Part shown: positions 1 through 6,762 of the stretch, in pieces
Numbering within the stretch: the first letter of the stretch is position 1
How the letters are laid out: each line of letters begins with the position of its first letter
NCBI GenBank assembly: GCA_029062165.1
Contig: JAIDQQ010000023.1
Span: forward strand, 338,468 to 402,467
Length of the DNA stretch: 64,000 nucleotides
From: Ruminococcus sp.
GTDB taxonomy: Bacteria; Bacillota; Clostridia; Oscillospirales; Ruminococcaceae
Reading direction: 5' to 3'
The notes under the pieces: generated by a model
What the model was told of the DNA's origin: nothing
The model's database searches: none
What the model saw: the letters and a program-made list of their open reading frames with translations, nothing else
Translations under genes and position numbers: made by a program

Positions 1-356
1 AGGACAAACAGCGATACGAGTGCCGGATTATTTTTCAGTTTGGTTTCCGAACATCTTCCTACTACCACGAATGATTCACCGCTTTCAGACTTTTCTTTCA
101 GGAAATCAAACTGCATTTCAGCGATATTGTCTTCAATGGAGTTGCTGTAACCTCTTACACGTCTTGAAAGAATCTTCTTTTTTGGATGTTCGTTGTATTT
201 TTCTATTTCTTCCGGCGAAAGTCCGGTACGTTCCGCAATTTCGGTTATAAGATGTCTGTCGTAAATCGGTATGTTGAATCTTTCTGCGAGTGCTTCAGCT
301 ATGACACGTCCGCCACTTCCGAACTCTCTTCCGACTGATATAATAAGTTGTGACAT
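1..356 (-). CDS. Cytidylate kinase-like protein, 5' part only
   Basis: The gene starts at position 356 and runs off the left edge, so only about 118 residues are visible. The protein begins MSQLIISVGREFGSGG, the glycine-rich nucleotide-binding start seen in the AAA_26/cytidylate kinase-like family, followed by VIAEALAERF and IYDRHLITEIAE. Family members are P-loop NMP-kinase folds; many are not proven CMP kinases. An AGGAGGG ribosome binding site lies 6 nt before the ATG. It is transcribed in the same direction as the permease gene behind it, whose stop is 16 nt upstream. Substrate cannot be judged from this fragment. Confidence 0.85.
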   Translation of the reverse strand, partial: MSQLIISVGREFGSGGRVIAEALAERFNIPIYDRHLITEIAERTGLSPEEIEKYNEHPKKKILSRRVRGYSNSIEDNIAEMQFDFLKEKSESGESFVVVGRCSETKLKNNPALVSLFV

Positions 357-371
357 AAATTTCCCTCCTGA

Positions 372-1724
372 TTATAAGTATCTCATGAAAATATAAGCCG
401 TCGAAATGGCAAGGACTATCACGGTAGCAGGAGCGAGTTTCTTACAGTATTTGCCCCACCCGATAGGATAGCCGTTTTTCGCTGCTACAGACGTTCCTAC
501 AACGTTTGCGGAAGCTCCTATAGGTGTAGCACTACCGCCTATATCAGTACCGATAGAGAGCGTCCACGCAAGCGTAGGAAGTGCCACGCCGGAAGTTGTG
601 GCGAGGCTCTGAATAACAGGTACCATAGTTGCCGCAAATGGTATATTGTCTACAAACGCACTCGCAAAGGCTGATACCCACAGGATAATCACTATCATCA
701 GTTTTATGTTACCACCGCTTATTTTTTCGATAAAATCGGCAATTATTTCAAGTATACCTGTTTCTTCAAGACCACCGACTACTATAAACAGTCCTATGAA
801 AAATACTACCGTTTTGTAGTCGACTTTTTTAAGTAATTCCGTAGCGTCTTTCGCAAATGCTATAAGAGTTATTACCGCTATGAAAAGCCCTATCGTTGCG
901 ACTGTAAGGTGTGTTATGGAGTGAGTTACAAGAAGTACCACCGCACAGCCGAAAATAACCGTACTTGCTATGAAATCACGCTTGTTTGTTATAGCTTCGG
1001 AGGGCTTCGGAAGTTTTGAGATGTCAATATTACTGCTTGTTTCGGAAACGAGTTCTTTTCTGAATGCAAAGTAGAAGAAAATAATCGAAACTATTAACGA
1101 TATTCCGGCAACAAGTCCTGTATTTGTAAGGAAATCGCCGAAAGAGTAGCCTAATGACGTACCTACTATAATATTCGGTGGGTCTCCGCACATTGTAGCC
1201 GAACCGCCTAAATTTGCACAGAAAATTTCCGAAAGAATCATAGGTACTGGATTGAATTTCAGAAGCTGTGAAAGTTCAATAGTTACCGCCGCAAGAAACA
1301 TTATTACCGTTATGCTGTCGATAAACATTGAAAGTACTGCCGACATAATCATGAATGTTATGAATACCGGTATAGTCCTGCACTTTACAAGAAACGCTAT
1401 CTTCATACATAGCCACCGGAAAAATCCGGCTTTTGCCATACCCTCAACCATAACCATCATACCGGCGATAAAAAGAATAGTCGCCCAGTTGATACCCTTG
1501 CTTTCGCTCTCCGTGACCTGATACCAGAAGTCTTTCGTAGCGAATCCCTTTAAAGCAAGGGTTTCCCATATCGCTGAACCGCTTCTCATGCATATGCCGA
1601 ATACTACTACAAGTGTTAGTATTCCGCTTCCCAAAGTTACATAGTGCCGTTCAATCTTATCCATGACAATCAGTATGAACATTGCCACGAATATTATGAC
1701 GGCGAAAATCTGTGATGCTGTCAT
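372..1724 (-). CDS. NhaD/ArsB-type (SLC13-like) ion permease
   Basis: A 450-residue polytopic membrane protein with about ten to twelve hydrophobic segments. It has the ion-transporter superfamily pattern: an early TILFIAGMMVMVEGM helix, the conserved GDPPNIIVG loop in the first half, and a second-half repeat with NIPFAATMVPV and GGSATPIGASANVVG. These loops are typical of NhaD Na+/H+ antiporters and ArsB/SLC13 anion permeases; the substrate is not decided by sequence alone. The start at 1724 is chosen because AGGAGGT lies 6 nt upstream. A longer frame extends to 1943 but crosses the promoter and an adjacent gene. It is the last gene before the Mu-like element and has its own intact promoter. 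Confidence 0.85.
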   Translation of the reverse strand: MTASQIFAVIIFVAMFILIVMDKIERHYVTLGSGILTLVVVFGICMRSGSAIWETLALKGFATKDFWYQVTESESKGINWATILFIAGMMVMVEGMAKAGFFRWLCMKIAFLVKCRTIPVFITFMIMSAVLSMFIDSITVIMFLAAVTIELSQLLKFNPVPMILSEIFCANLGGSATMCGDPPNIIVGTSLGYSFGDFLTNTGLVAGISLIVSIIFFYFAFRKELVSETSSNIDISKLPKPSEAITNKRDFIASTVIFGCAVVLLVTHSITHLTVATIGLFIAVITLIAFAKDATELLKKVDYKTVVFFIGLFIVVGGLEETGILEIIADFIEKISGGNIKLMIVIILWVSAFASAFVDNIPFAATMVPVIQSLATTSGVALPTLAWTLSIGTDIGGSATPIGASANVVGTSVAAKNGYPIGWGKYCKKLAPATVIVLAISTAYIFMRYL

Positions 1725-1760
1725 ATTATAACCTCCTGTATGTATTTTTGCACCTTTGGA

Positions 1761-1789
1761 ATTATAGCACATTGTGAAAAATTTTTCAA
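1761..1789 (-). promoter_or_regulatory. Sigma-A-type promoter of the permease gene
   Basis: Read on minus: TTGAAA (1784-1789), a 17-nt spacer, and TATAAT (1761-1766), 37 nt upstream of the permease ATG. It shows that the neighbouring transposable element did not disrupt the permease promoter, so the element's left end lies between 1790 and 1884. Confidence 0.75.
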
Positions 1790-1884
1790 GAAAAAATATT
1801 ATTTTATGACAGCTTTTTAAAAATTCATGCAAAATGCGGTTTTTAAGTACGGAATTTATGTAAAATTTTGTTGTATTTTTCAGT

Positions 1885-2100
1885 TCAGCGGGATTCGTCA
1901 GGTGTCTGTAAATCCTCAACGTGACATCCGAAAAATTTAGCAAGTCTCCAGTAAGTTTCTTTTGAGGTCACGCCTCTGTCGACTGCACCGTAAAGACATT
2001 CGCACGTTATACCGCTTTCCCTGCTTAGCTGACGTATAGTTTCTATACCATGTTTTTCCATCTGGTCATAGAAAGCCGTCATATTGAGAATTATTTTCAT
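1885..2100 (-). CDS. Small HTH protein of the Mu-like element
   Basis: A 71-residue protein with an XRE-like helix-turn-helix pattern (ETIRQLSRESGITCECLYGAV) followed by WRLAKFFGCHVEDL, the usual last helices of Cro/CI folds. GGAGGTG stands 6 nt before the ATG at 2098-2100. The gene lies 3 nt behind the MuB-like ATPase in the transposase operon, in the position where Mu carries kil and other semi-essential genes. Its role is unknown. A second regulator or a target-site or replication accessory factor are possibilities, and I cannot choose between them. Confidence 0.7.
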   Translation of the reverse strand: MKIILNMTAFYDQMEKHGIETIRQLSRESGITCECLYGAVDRGVTSKETYWRLAKFFGCHVEDLQTPDESR

Positions 2101-2103
2101 ATA

Positions 2104-3027
2104 TCACACCTCCATGTCCATGAACTCCGCCATTGCGACAAGTCCGGCATACGTGAAGTTTTCATTGTCGTAAGCGTTTGAAAAAAGATTTACTGCCCCT
2201 CGGAGTGCCTGCGGAGTACGTGCAATTTTAAGAAGATAATCAATTTCAGCGTTCATGTTGTTTTCCGAAAGAACAGGAAATATCCGGCAGATGTCCTCAC
2301 GCTTTATATCGGTACTTCTGTATATTTTCCGCTGACGTGTCCTGTTTGAAATCTGTGCAAATTCAGCCTTGCGATTACCCATAGCCGATATGGTATTGAG
2401 ATTCCCTATGAAACATATGCCTAAAGTCTGACCTTTACTGCTGAAATAGTCCGAAAAACTCCGGAGAACTTCAATAGTTTTCAGTGTAAGATGCTGTGCC
2501 TCGTCGAAAATAATAACAGTACCGTCAGAAATCTTATTGACTATAGAAAACCACATATCACTTATATTTTTTTCCTGACCTGCTCCTGTTCTTTCGGCGA
2601 TTATTTTAAGAAGATTCCGTATACCTGTTATGCACGGATTTATAGTTACAAGAAAACTGTCTGCCGGATTATCGGAAACAAATTTCTGTGCTGATTTTGT
2701 CTTGCCGATACCTGCATCACCGCATATCACGGCAAGACCGCCACGGCTCTGACAGTTTGCAATTACCCTGTAGATATTTCCGGAAATAGTAGTTTCAACG
2801 TAATCCGTTTCGGAATATGCGGATTCCGTAGTATTTTCCTGACTGAAATAATTTTCTATAATATCGAAAATCTTCTGCGGATTGGATTTATATTTGCCAC
2901 TACGTATCTGTGAAAGTGCCGTCCCCGATACTCCTATTATTTTTCCGGCTGTATTCTGACTTATATTCTTTTCATTCATGAGACTTTCAACTTTATCAAG
3001 TAAATACTGCTGTTTATCGGTATACAT
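2104..3027 (-). CDS. MuB-like AAA ATPase, transposition target activator
   Basis: A 307-residue protein. The N-terminal 60 residues form an HTH domain (NTAGKIIGVSGTALSQIRSGKY), as in phage Mu B protein. The AAA domain follows with Walker A CGDAGIGKTKSA and Walker B VIIFDEAQHL. In Mu, B binds DNA as ATP-dependent filaments, chooses the target and activates the A transposase. The start codon overlaps the transposase stop by 14 nt, so the two are translationally coupled. A sensor-like NRTRQRK stretch and the C-terminal helical part are present, and the length is close to Mu B (about 312). Nothing suggests decay. Confidence 0.88.
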   Translation of the reverse strand: MYTDKQQYLLDKVESLMNEKNISQNTAGKIIGVSGTALSQIRSGKYKSNPQKIFDIIENYFSQENTTESAYSETDYVETTISGNIYRVIANCQSRGGLAVICGDAGIGKTKSAQKFVSDNPADSFLVTINPCITGIRNLLKIIAERTGAGQEKNISDMWFSIVNKISDGTVIIFDEAQHLTLKTIEVLRSFSDYFSSKGQTLGICFIGNLNTISAMGNRKAEFAQISNRTRQRKIYRSTDIKREDICRIFPVLSENNMNAEIDYLLKIARTPQALRGAVNLFSNAYDNENFTYAGLVAMAEFMDMEV

Positions 3028-4978
3028 CAGATTTTTTCCTCATTTCCGCATTTCTGGTCATTTTGTCAAGGTCAATTGTAATGTTTTCAGAACCGGCTAC
3101 CATAAGTTCCTCATATTCTTCATTTATTATGACAGGCACTATTTTATTCGGGTGCTGTATGCTGAAATTGTTGTCTTTACGGTACTGTGCTTTTCTTACG
3201 GTCATATCGAGAAGTGTGAGACGTTGTTTGTTTGAAAGTTTTGCCTGTTCACGTACAAATTTTTTGGTCTGACGTATAACGGCGTTTGCGTCGGAAAGAG
3301 TTTCGATATTTTCCTCAAGATAGTCCGCCATGAGATTATCAGCTACTGCCCACGTAAAAAGAAATCTGTCTGACATTGCGTCATAGATACGGACGTTACG
3401 CAAATCTGCCGGATTATAACGTACATATACTTCCCTTTCAAGATTCATGATAGTTTTTTCCGGTTCAGTAAACCATATCTTTTCACCGCATATTGTGACG
3501 TATACACCATTGCGTTTTATTTTCTGTTTGCGTGTAGTACGCATTAACATCAGATTTAATGCGGATTCCGGAGCTTTTCTTATTTCATGAATAGTTCTGT
3601 TCCATACGTCAAGACGTGAAAGACCTTTGAAACACGTTTCCGAACCGCCGTAAGCCTGTAGATTATATACGCCGTCAATCCATTTTTCAAATACCTCTCT
3701 TATTTCGTAGTCGCATGGTAATTTACCGTCTTTTATGCGACGTTTCAGACTTTCAGGTTTTTCAAGGACAGTACCGCCACAGAATCCGCTGAAAAGTCTT
3801 GAAAACTGGTTCTTGACCGTGCAGAAAGTTCTTTCGATAGGTTTAGCTTTGGCGTTACGGACTATAGCGTTACGCATTTCAATACCGAGTGTCTGAAAGA
3901 TAGTAGGCGGATTGTTTTCAGCCGAAAGATTTCCGCCGGTACGGTGACCACGTCCGCCTATGTCATGTGTAAGAAATTCCCTGCCGTTATCGACATATAT
4001 ACATTCAGGAATACCAAAACGCATAATTCCGTGACGTAATGCAAGAACGGTTGACTGTGAATCCGGTGATTCAGTGATATTCCAGCCTGTGAGAACTCCG
4101 GATTTAGCGTCAAGAAAAGCCGTAAGATATAACCTGTGTGTTTTGTTGTCGTCGCCGTATGACTGTATATCAAAAGTATGATTATCGGCAATCCAGCACG
4201 AATTTGCGGAAAGTTTATCGTACATACGCATGATGTAAGGTACGCACCTGTCATTGAAAGCCTTTTCGCCGTCACGGAGCAGGGTTTTCACGGAAACTGA
4301 AACATCTTTTTCGATACGTCTGCGGAAGGTCATTTCAGTAGGTATTTTTTCAAGAAGTTCGGGGTAGAAATCGGCAGTCCAGTCGACAGCAGAGCGATAG
4401 CACATAGCTACGGACGGTTTATTTTCGTCAAGCCAGTTGTAAAGGAAGTTTTCCCATACAGGTTCAGGAATGGAATTTTTACCGGCATTCCACGGAGAGT
4501 GTCTGCCGATTATACCGTAATAGTCGTTGTTTTTGTAGGCGGAAAGTTTTCTGTAGAGAATATCAGTACTTATCTTTATATCCGGATATTTAAGACGGCA
4601 TTCGCCTATGAAATCCCTGTCAAAAATGCATTTGCTTTCATACTGTGACCGTCTCGACTGCCATTCCCTAAGAAGTCCGCACCAGAAACATAATTCATTA
4701 CGTTCTTTTTCTGATAGTTCTTCAATAGTCGGGAAATTTTCGGTTTTCGTCTTTTTGTTTTTTCTGACCGGAGCAGGTGGGATATTTTTTCTTTTACCGT
4801 AATAAACTGCCTGTAAATCTGCCGGAAGTTCAGTTACAGGTATCATGTAACAGGGTTTTTTGTTCTGTGGGTGAGGTTGGATTTCAGTTTTTATTTTACC
4901 TTCACTGCAAAGTTGCCGGACGTATCGCACAGAACATTTTTTTAATTCAGCGGTCTGCCTTATGGTAAGATATTCCAT
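3014..4978 (-). CDS. MuA-type DDE transposase
   Basis: A 654-residue protein, close to MuA (663). The N-terminus carries a MerR-like or winged HTH (TIRQTAELKKCSVRYVRQLC, residues 5-24), then a further DNA-binding region. The RNase-H-fold core has the catalytic triad: D265 or D270 (CWIADNHTFD), D330 (IYVDNGREF) and E382 (KPIERTF). A C-terminal Mu-type beta-barrel and B-interaction region follows. The reading frame is intact. It starts within the stop of the Cro-like gene (TAATG overlap) and overlaps the ATPase gene, giving a three- to four-gene operon under the operator at 5284-5301. MuA-type enzymes join element ends to target DNA by strand transfer, and with B they favour replicative transposition. 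Confidence 0.92.
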   Translation of the reverse strand: MEYLTIRQTAELKKCSVRYVRQLCSEGKIKTEIQPHPQNKKPCYMIPVTELPADLQAVYYGKRKNIPPAPVRKNKKTKTENFPTIEELSEKERNELCFWCGLLREWQSRRSQYESKCIFDRDFIGECRLKYPDIKISTDILYRKLSAYKNNDYYGIIGRHSPWNAGKNSIPEPVWENFLYNWLDENKPSVAMCYRSAVDWTADFYPELLEKIPTEMTFRRRIEKDVSVSVKTLLRDGEKAFNDRCVPYIMRMYDKLSANSCWIADNHTFDIQSYGDDNKTHRLYLTAFLDAKSGVLTGWNITESPDSQSTVLALRHGIMRFGIPECIYVDNGREFLTHDIGGRGHRTGGNLSAENNPPTIFQTLGIEMRNAIVRNAKAKPIERTFCTVKNQFSRLFSGFCGGTVLEKPESLKRRIKDGKLPCDYEIREVFEKWIDGVYNLQAYGGSETCFKGLSRLDVWNRTIHEIRKAPESALNLMLMRTTRKQKIKRNGVYVTICGEKIWFTEPEKTIMNLEREVYVRYNPADLRNVRIYDAMSDRFLFTWAVADNLMADYLEENIETLSDANAVIRQTKKFVREQAKLSNKQRLTLLDMTVRKAQYRKDNNFSIQHPNKIVPVIINEEYEELMVAGSENITIDLDKMTRNAEMRKKSDVYR

Positions 4979-5202
4979 TAATTACCGCTCCTTTCCGGAT
5001 AGCCCGTCTCATCAAGAAGAAGAAAGTCGACGCTTATGAGAAGTGCATTTGAAATTTTAATAATCATGTTCATAGAGGGATTGAAGTGACCACGTTCAAG
5101 GCGTGATACGTAGGGTTGTGTTGTATGTACTTTCTGTGCAAGTTCCGCCTGTGTGTAACCGAGTTCTTCACGGCGATATTTTATTTTCTGTCCGAATTTC
5201 AT
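4978..5202 (-). CDS. Cro/Ner-like XRE regulator
   Basis: A 74-residue protein that is almost entirely one XRE helix-turn-helix domain (YTQAELAQKVHTTQPYVSRLERG, residues 16-38). It is the first gene of the leftward transposase operon, as ner is in phage Mu, and faces the CI-type gene across a 184-bp control region. An AAAGGAAA site precedes the ATG at 5200-5202. By analogy with Ner and Cro it probably turns down both early promoters once transposition functions are made; this is inference from position and fold. Confidence 0.85.
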   Translation of the reverse strand: MKFGQKIKYRREELGYTQAELAQKVHTTQPYVSRLERGHFNPSMNMIIKISNALLISVDFLLLDETGYPERSGN

Positions 5203-5227
5203 AAAAAAATATTTCCTTTCTGTTTAC

Positions 5228-5248
5228 TTTTTGCGTTTCGTGTGTTAA
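5228..5248 (-). repeat. Copy of a dispersed ACGAAACGCAAAAA motif
   Basis: Read on minus, this is TTAACACACGAAACGCAAAAA minus its last base. Near-identical copies lie at 6681-6701 and 61245-61264 on plus. Here it sits in the 5' leader of the Cro-like gene, between its promoter and its ribosome binding site. The function is unknown. Confidence 0.5.
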
Positions 5249-5278
5249 AATTATAATTAAGCATATAGTCTTTATAAT

Positions 5279-5323
5279 ATTATAGTACCAATTTTGGTAC
5301 TTGTCAAGTAATTTTAGTACCAA
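5279..5323. promoter_or_regulatory. Operator-overlapped transposase promoter of the Mu-like element
   Basis: On minus, TTGACA (5302-5307) and TATAAT (5279-5284) are separated by exactly 17 nt. That spacer is essentially the perfect inverted repeat AGTACCAATTTTGGTACT (5284-5301). A repressor bound there would cover the whole promoter. A second half-site, AGTACCAA (5316-5323), lies towards the divergent repressor gene, upstream of a TATAAT at 5345-5350 that may be the -10 of the rightward promoter. The arrangement matches a CI/Cro-type bistable switch. Confidence 0.8.
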
Positions 5324-5386
5324 AATTAGAATTTTGTCGTTTTGTATAATTTTATTGTTTAAAAAATTTTATTTGAGGTGATAAAA

Positions 5387-5839
5387 ATGTTAAAAAAGTC
5401 AGAAAAATACCATTTCATATTCAATAACATTATAGACCTTTGTGACAGAAAAAATATTACTGTAAGTAATGTCATGGGCAGTTTTGCGACAAGCAAAAGT
5501 GCTATGCCTGCATGGAAAAAAGGAAACATTCCGCCCGATACCGTTGTAAGACTGGCTGAATTTTTCGAGGTATCAGTTGAATATCTGATTACCGGTAAGG
5601 ATTCGGGAACATATCTCACGGAGAACGAACAGGAATTAATTGACATTTTCCGCACGCTTGATAACCGTGAACAGCTCAGACTTATAGGCAGACTTCAGGA
5701 AATGTACGGTATTGAAATAAGTCGTGAGATAGTCGGAATAAAAGTCGCACGTACCACTGACAAGACACCTGTAAGAAAAGAAGTTACATCGGAAGAACTT
5801 AAAGTTATAGAAACGCTACCGGAAGAAACGGATTTCTGA
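5387..5839 (+). CDS. CI-type XRE repressor of the Mu-like element
   Basis: A 150-residue protein. Residues 10-65 form an HTH domain (NITVSNVMGSFATSKSAMPAWKKG is its recognition part) followed by VEYLITGKDS, typical of phage-type XRE repressors. A helical tail follows, but there is no LexA-type peptidase domain. The ATG at 5387 is preferred over an in-frame GTG at 5378 because the GAGGTG site lies just ahead of it. It is divergent from the transposase operon and 53 nt ahead of an ImmA/IrrE gene. In that arrangement, known from ICEBs1-type ImmR/ImmA pairs, the peptidase cleaves the repressor to induce the element. Confidence 0.85.
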   Translation: MLKKSEKYHFIFNNIIDLCDRKNITVSNVMGSFATSKSAMPAWKKGNIPPDTVVRLAEFFEVSVEYLITGKDSGTYLTENEQELIDIFRTLDNREQLRLIGRLQEMYGIEISREIVGIKVARTTDKTPVRKEVTSEELKVIETLPEETDF

Positions 5840-5892
5840 TTTATAGTAAAAGCATCTTCATGCAGTTAAAATAACTCTTGGAGGTGCTTTTT

Positions 5893-6426
5893 TTGTATAA
5901 TATTTATAGAAATTCAAGAGACGCAAGCTGGAAATTTCTGATTGAATACGGAGTTTCGGAACTTCCGCTTGACCTGAAAAGAATAGTGGCACAGATGGGT
6001 GTAAAAGTCTGCCGTGACAATGCCGGAATACTTATGCCGAACGAACTGGGCATAACCGTCAATGCACACGGTAATTTTCATATCATAGTACGTGATTCGC
6101 CCATACAGCAGAAACGTTACACTATAGCCCACGAAATCGGACATATCGTACTGGGACATACTGAAATTTCCGGAAATCCCTACATAGACGAATACGAAGC
6201 GGAACGCTTTGCAACAGGAATACTTTCGCCTGCCTGCGTACTGTGGGGACTGGATATGCATTCCGCCGAAGATATAGCACGCCTGTGTGATATTTCAATT
6301 ACTTCCGCACGCATAAGGGCAAGGCGGATGGCTTTACTTTACAAGCGTGATAAATTTCTTACGTCACCGCTTGAAAGACAGGTATATGAACAGTTTTCGG
6401 ACTTCATAAAGCATTACGAAAAATAA
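5893..6426 (+). CDS. ImmA/IrrE-family metallopeptidase (anti-repressor)
   Basis: A 177-residue protein with the zinc-peptidase motif YTIAHEIGHIVLGH, in which the HExxH core is intact, and a downstream EYEAERFATGIL glutamate region. The TTG at 5893 is chosen as start because GGAGGTG lies 6 nt upstream; an upstream TTG at 5878 has no such site. ImmA of ICEBs1 cleaves the ImmR repressor, and IrrE/PprI cleaves DdrO. By context, the substrate here is likely the repressor encoded just upstream. It is the last recognisable gene of the element. Confidence 0.85.
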   Translation: MYNIYRNSRDASWKFLIEYGVSELPLDLKRIVAQMGVKVCRDNAGILMPNELGITVNAHGNFHIIVRDSPIQQKRYTIAHEIGHIVLGHTEISGNPYIDEYEAERFATGILSPACVLWGLDMHSAEDIARLCDISITSARIRARRMALLYKRDKFLTSPLERQVYEQFSDFIKHYEK

Positions 6427-6494
6427 GTTAAAATTTTTAAAGACTATAAATTTTCAGGAGCATTATTGTTTTTTCTGTTAATATTAAAAAAATT

Positions 6495-6520
6495 AAGTAA
6501 TTCATAATTATGAATTACTT
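6495..6520. repeat. 26-bp perfect AT-rich palindrome
   Basis: The segment is its own reverse complement; its core is AATTCATAATTATGAATT. The same 18-bp core occurs at 10729-10746, across the end of dapA, and a relative forms the arms at 6703-6757. It looks like a small mobile or replicating intergenic palindrome, but three copies in 64 kb are not enough to define a family. Confidence 0.7.
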
Positions 6521-6644
6521 TGTAACAGTATCTTTATCAGTATCTATATCAGTATCTATATCAGTATCAGTATCTTTATCTGTATCAGTATCGGTGCATT
6601 TCGTGTACGTTCGTTCACGCTCGTGTACGTTCGTATACGGACGT
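6515..6644 (-). pseudogene. Possible relic of a phage replication protein C-terminus
   Basis: On minus, an open stretch of about 43 codons from 6644 to a TAA at 6515-6517 reads as an ERERTYTKCTDTDTDKD-type tail dominated by Asp-Thr pairs. Such tails are common at the ends of Firmicute phage replisome-organiser/DnaD-like proteins (family knowledge). It has no start codon and is preceded at once by a stop, so at best it is a 3' remnant. On plus, the same DNA is a repeat of tatcagtatc units and gives a 45-codon Ser/Val-rich frame (6510-6647) with no ribosome binding site. It may instead be simple-sequence DNA. Confidence 0.35.
6602..6633. repeat. Direct repeat CGTGTACGTTCG, two copies
   Basis: Identical 12-mers lie at 6602-6613 and 6622-6633, with an imperfect third unit between them. 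They lie within the possible replication-gene relic, so they could reflect coding repeats rather than binding sites. Confidence 0.6.
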
Positions 6645-6680
6645 TAATTTTATATTCTCATAACCATTGGTTTTTACAAT

Positions 6681-6701
6681 TTAACAGACGAAACGCAAAA
6701 A
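6681..6701 (+). repeat. Copy of the dispersed ACGAAACGCAAAAA motif
   Basis: Matches 5228-5248 (opposite strand) in 19 of 21 positions, and 61245-61264. It lies right of the ImmA-type gene, directly before the inverted repeat at 6703. The two copies flanking the element's control region raise the possibility of a transposase or regulator site. The third copy, far from the element, argues against that. Confidence 0.5.
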
Positions 6702-6702
6702 C

Positions 6703-6757
6703 AATTCATAATTAAAAATGCATAATTAAGAATTAACCTAATTATGCATTATGAATT
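6703..6757. terminator. Long inverted repeat downstream of the GGDEF gene
   Basis: The arms 6703-6728 and 6739-6757 pair (AATTCATAAT...ATGCATAATTA against TAATTATGCATTATGAATT), with a five-base bulge in the left arm. The stem ends 5 nt beyond the stop codon of the minus-strand GGDEF gene, so it may end that transcript. It lacks GC and a T-run, so it is at best a weak terminator. It could also be another copy of the AT-rich palindrome family. Confidence 0.4.
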
Positions 6758-6762
6758 ATTAA

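Larger units (their letters stand above)
1790..6427. mobile_element. Minimal Mu-like transposable element (ends approximate)
   Basis: Six genes reproduce the early region of phage Mu. A repressor (5387-5839) and a putative repressor-directed ImmA/IrrE protease (5893-6426) on plus diverge from a Cro/Ner-like regulator, MuA-type transposase and MuB-type ATPase on minus (5202 down to 2104), followed by a small HTH gene. No capsid, tail or lysis genes are present. The left end must lie between the permease promoter (1790) and the end of the last gene (1885). The right end lies somewhere after 6426, possibly as far as 6762. I could not identify terminal inverted repeats or a target duplication by eye. 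The coordinates given are therefore the minimum gene-bearing span. Confidence 0.7.
6427..6762. other. Repeat-rich intergenic region right of the Mu-like element
   Basis: This 336-bp gap has no convincing complete gene. It holds an AT-rich perfect palindrome, a simple-sequence tract, a 12-bp direct repeat, a dispersed motif copy and a long inverted repeat, each listed separately. The right end of the transposable element probably lies in here, but I could not place it. Confidence 0.7.

Noticed and set aside
1725..1943. N-terminal extension of the permease frame to 1943
   Set aside because: It crosses the permease promoter and ends inside a separate HTH gene; the ATG at 1724 has a strong ribosome binding site.
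5387..6426. Toxin-antitoxin pair (HTH plus ImmA/IrrE protein, as in COG2856 modules)
   Set aside because: Divergent placement from a Cro-like gene and transposase with a shared operator fits a repressor/anti-repressor switch better.
1811..6446. Weak inverted similarity between about 1811-1830 and 6427-6446 as element ends
   Set aside because: The match is short and almost all A/T, so chance is a sufficient explanation; no TG/CA termini or target duplication could be shown.
6521..6600. CRISPR-like array
   Set aside because: The tatcagtatc units are contiguous and short, with no spacers of constant length and no cas genes.
6510..6647. 45-codon plus-strand gene rich in Ser and Val
   Set aside because: No ribosome binding site, starts within a palindrome, and is made of simple repeats; the opposite strand gives a more familiar protein pattern.
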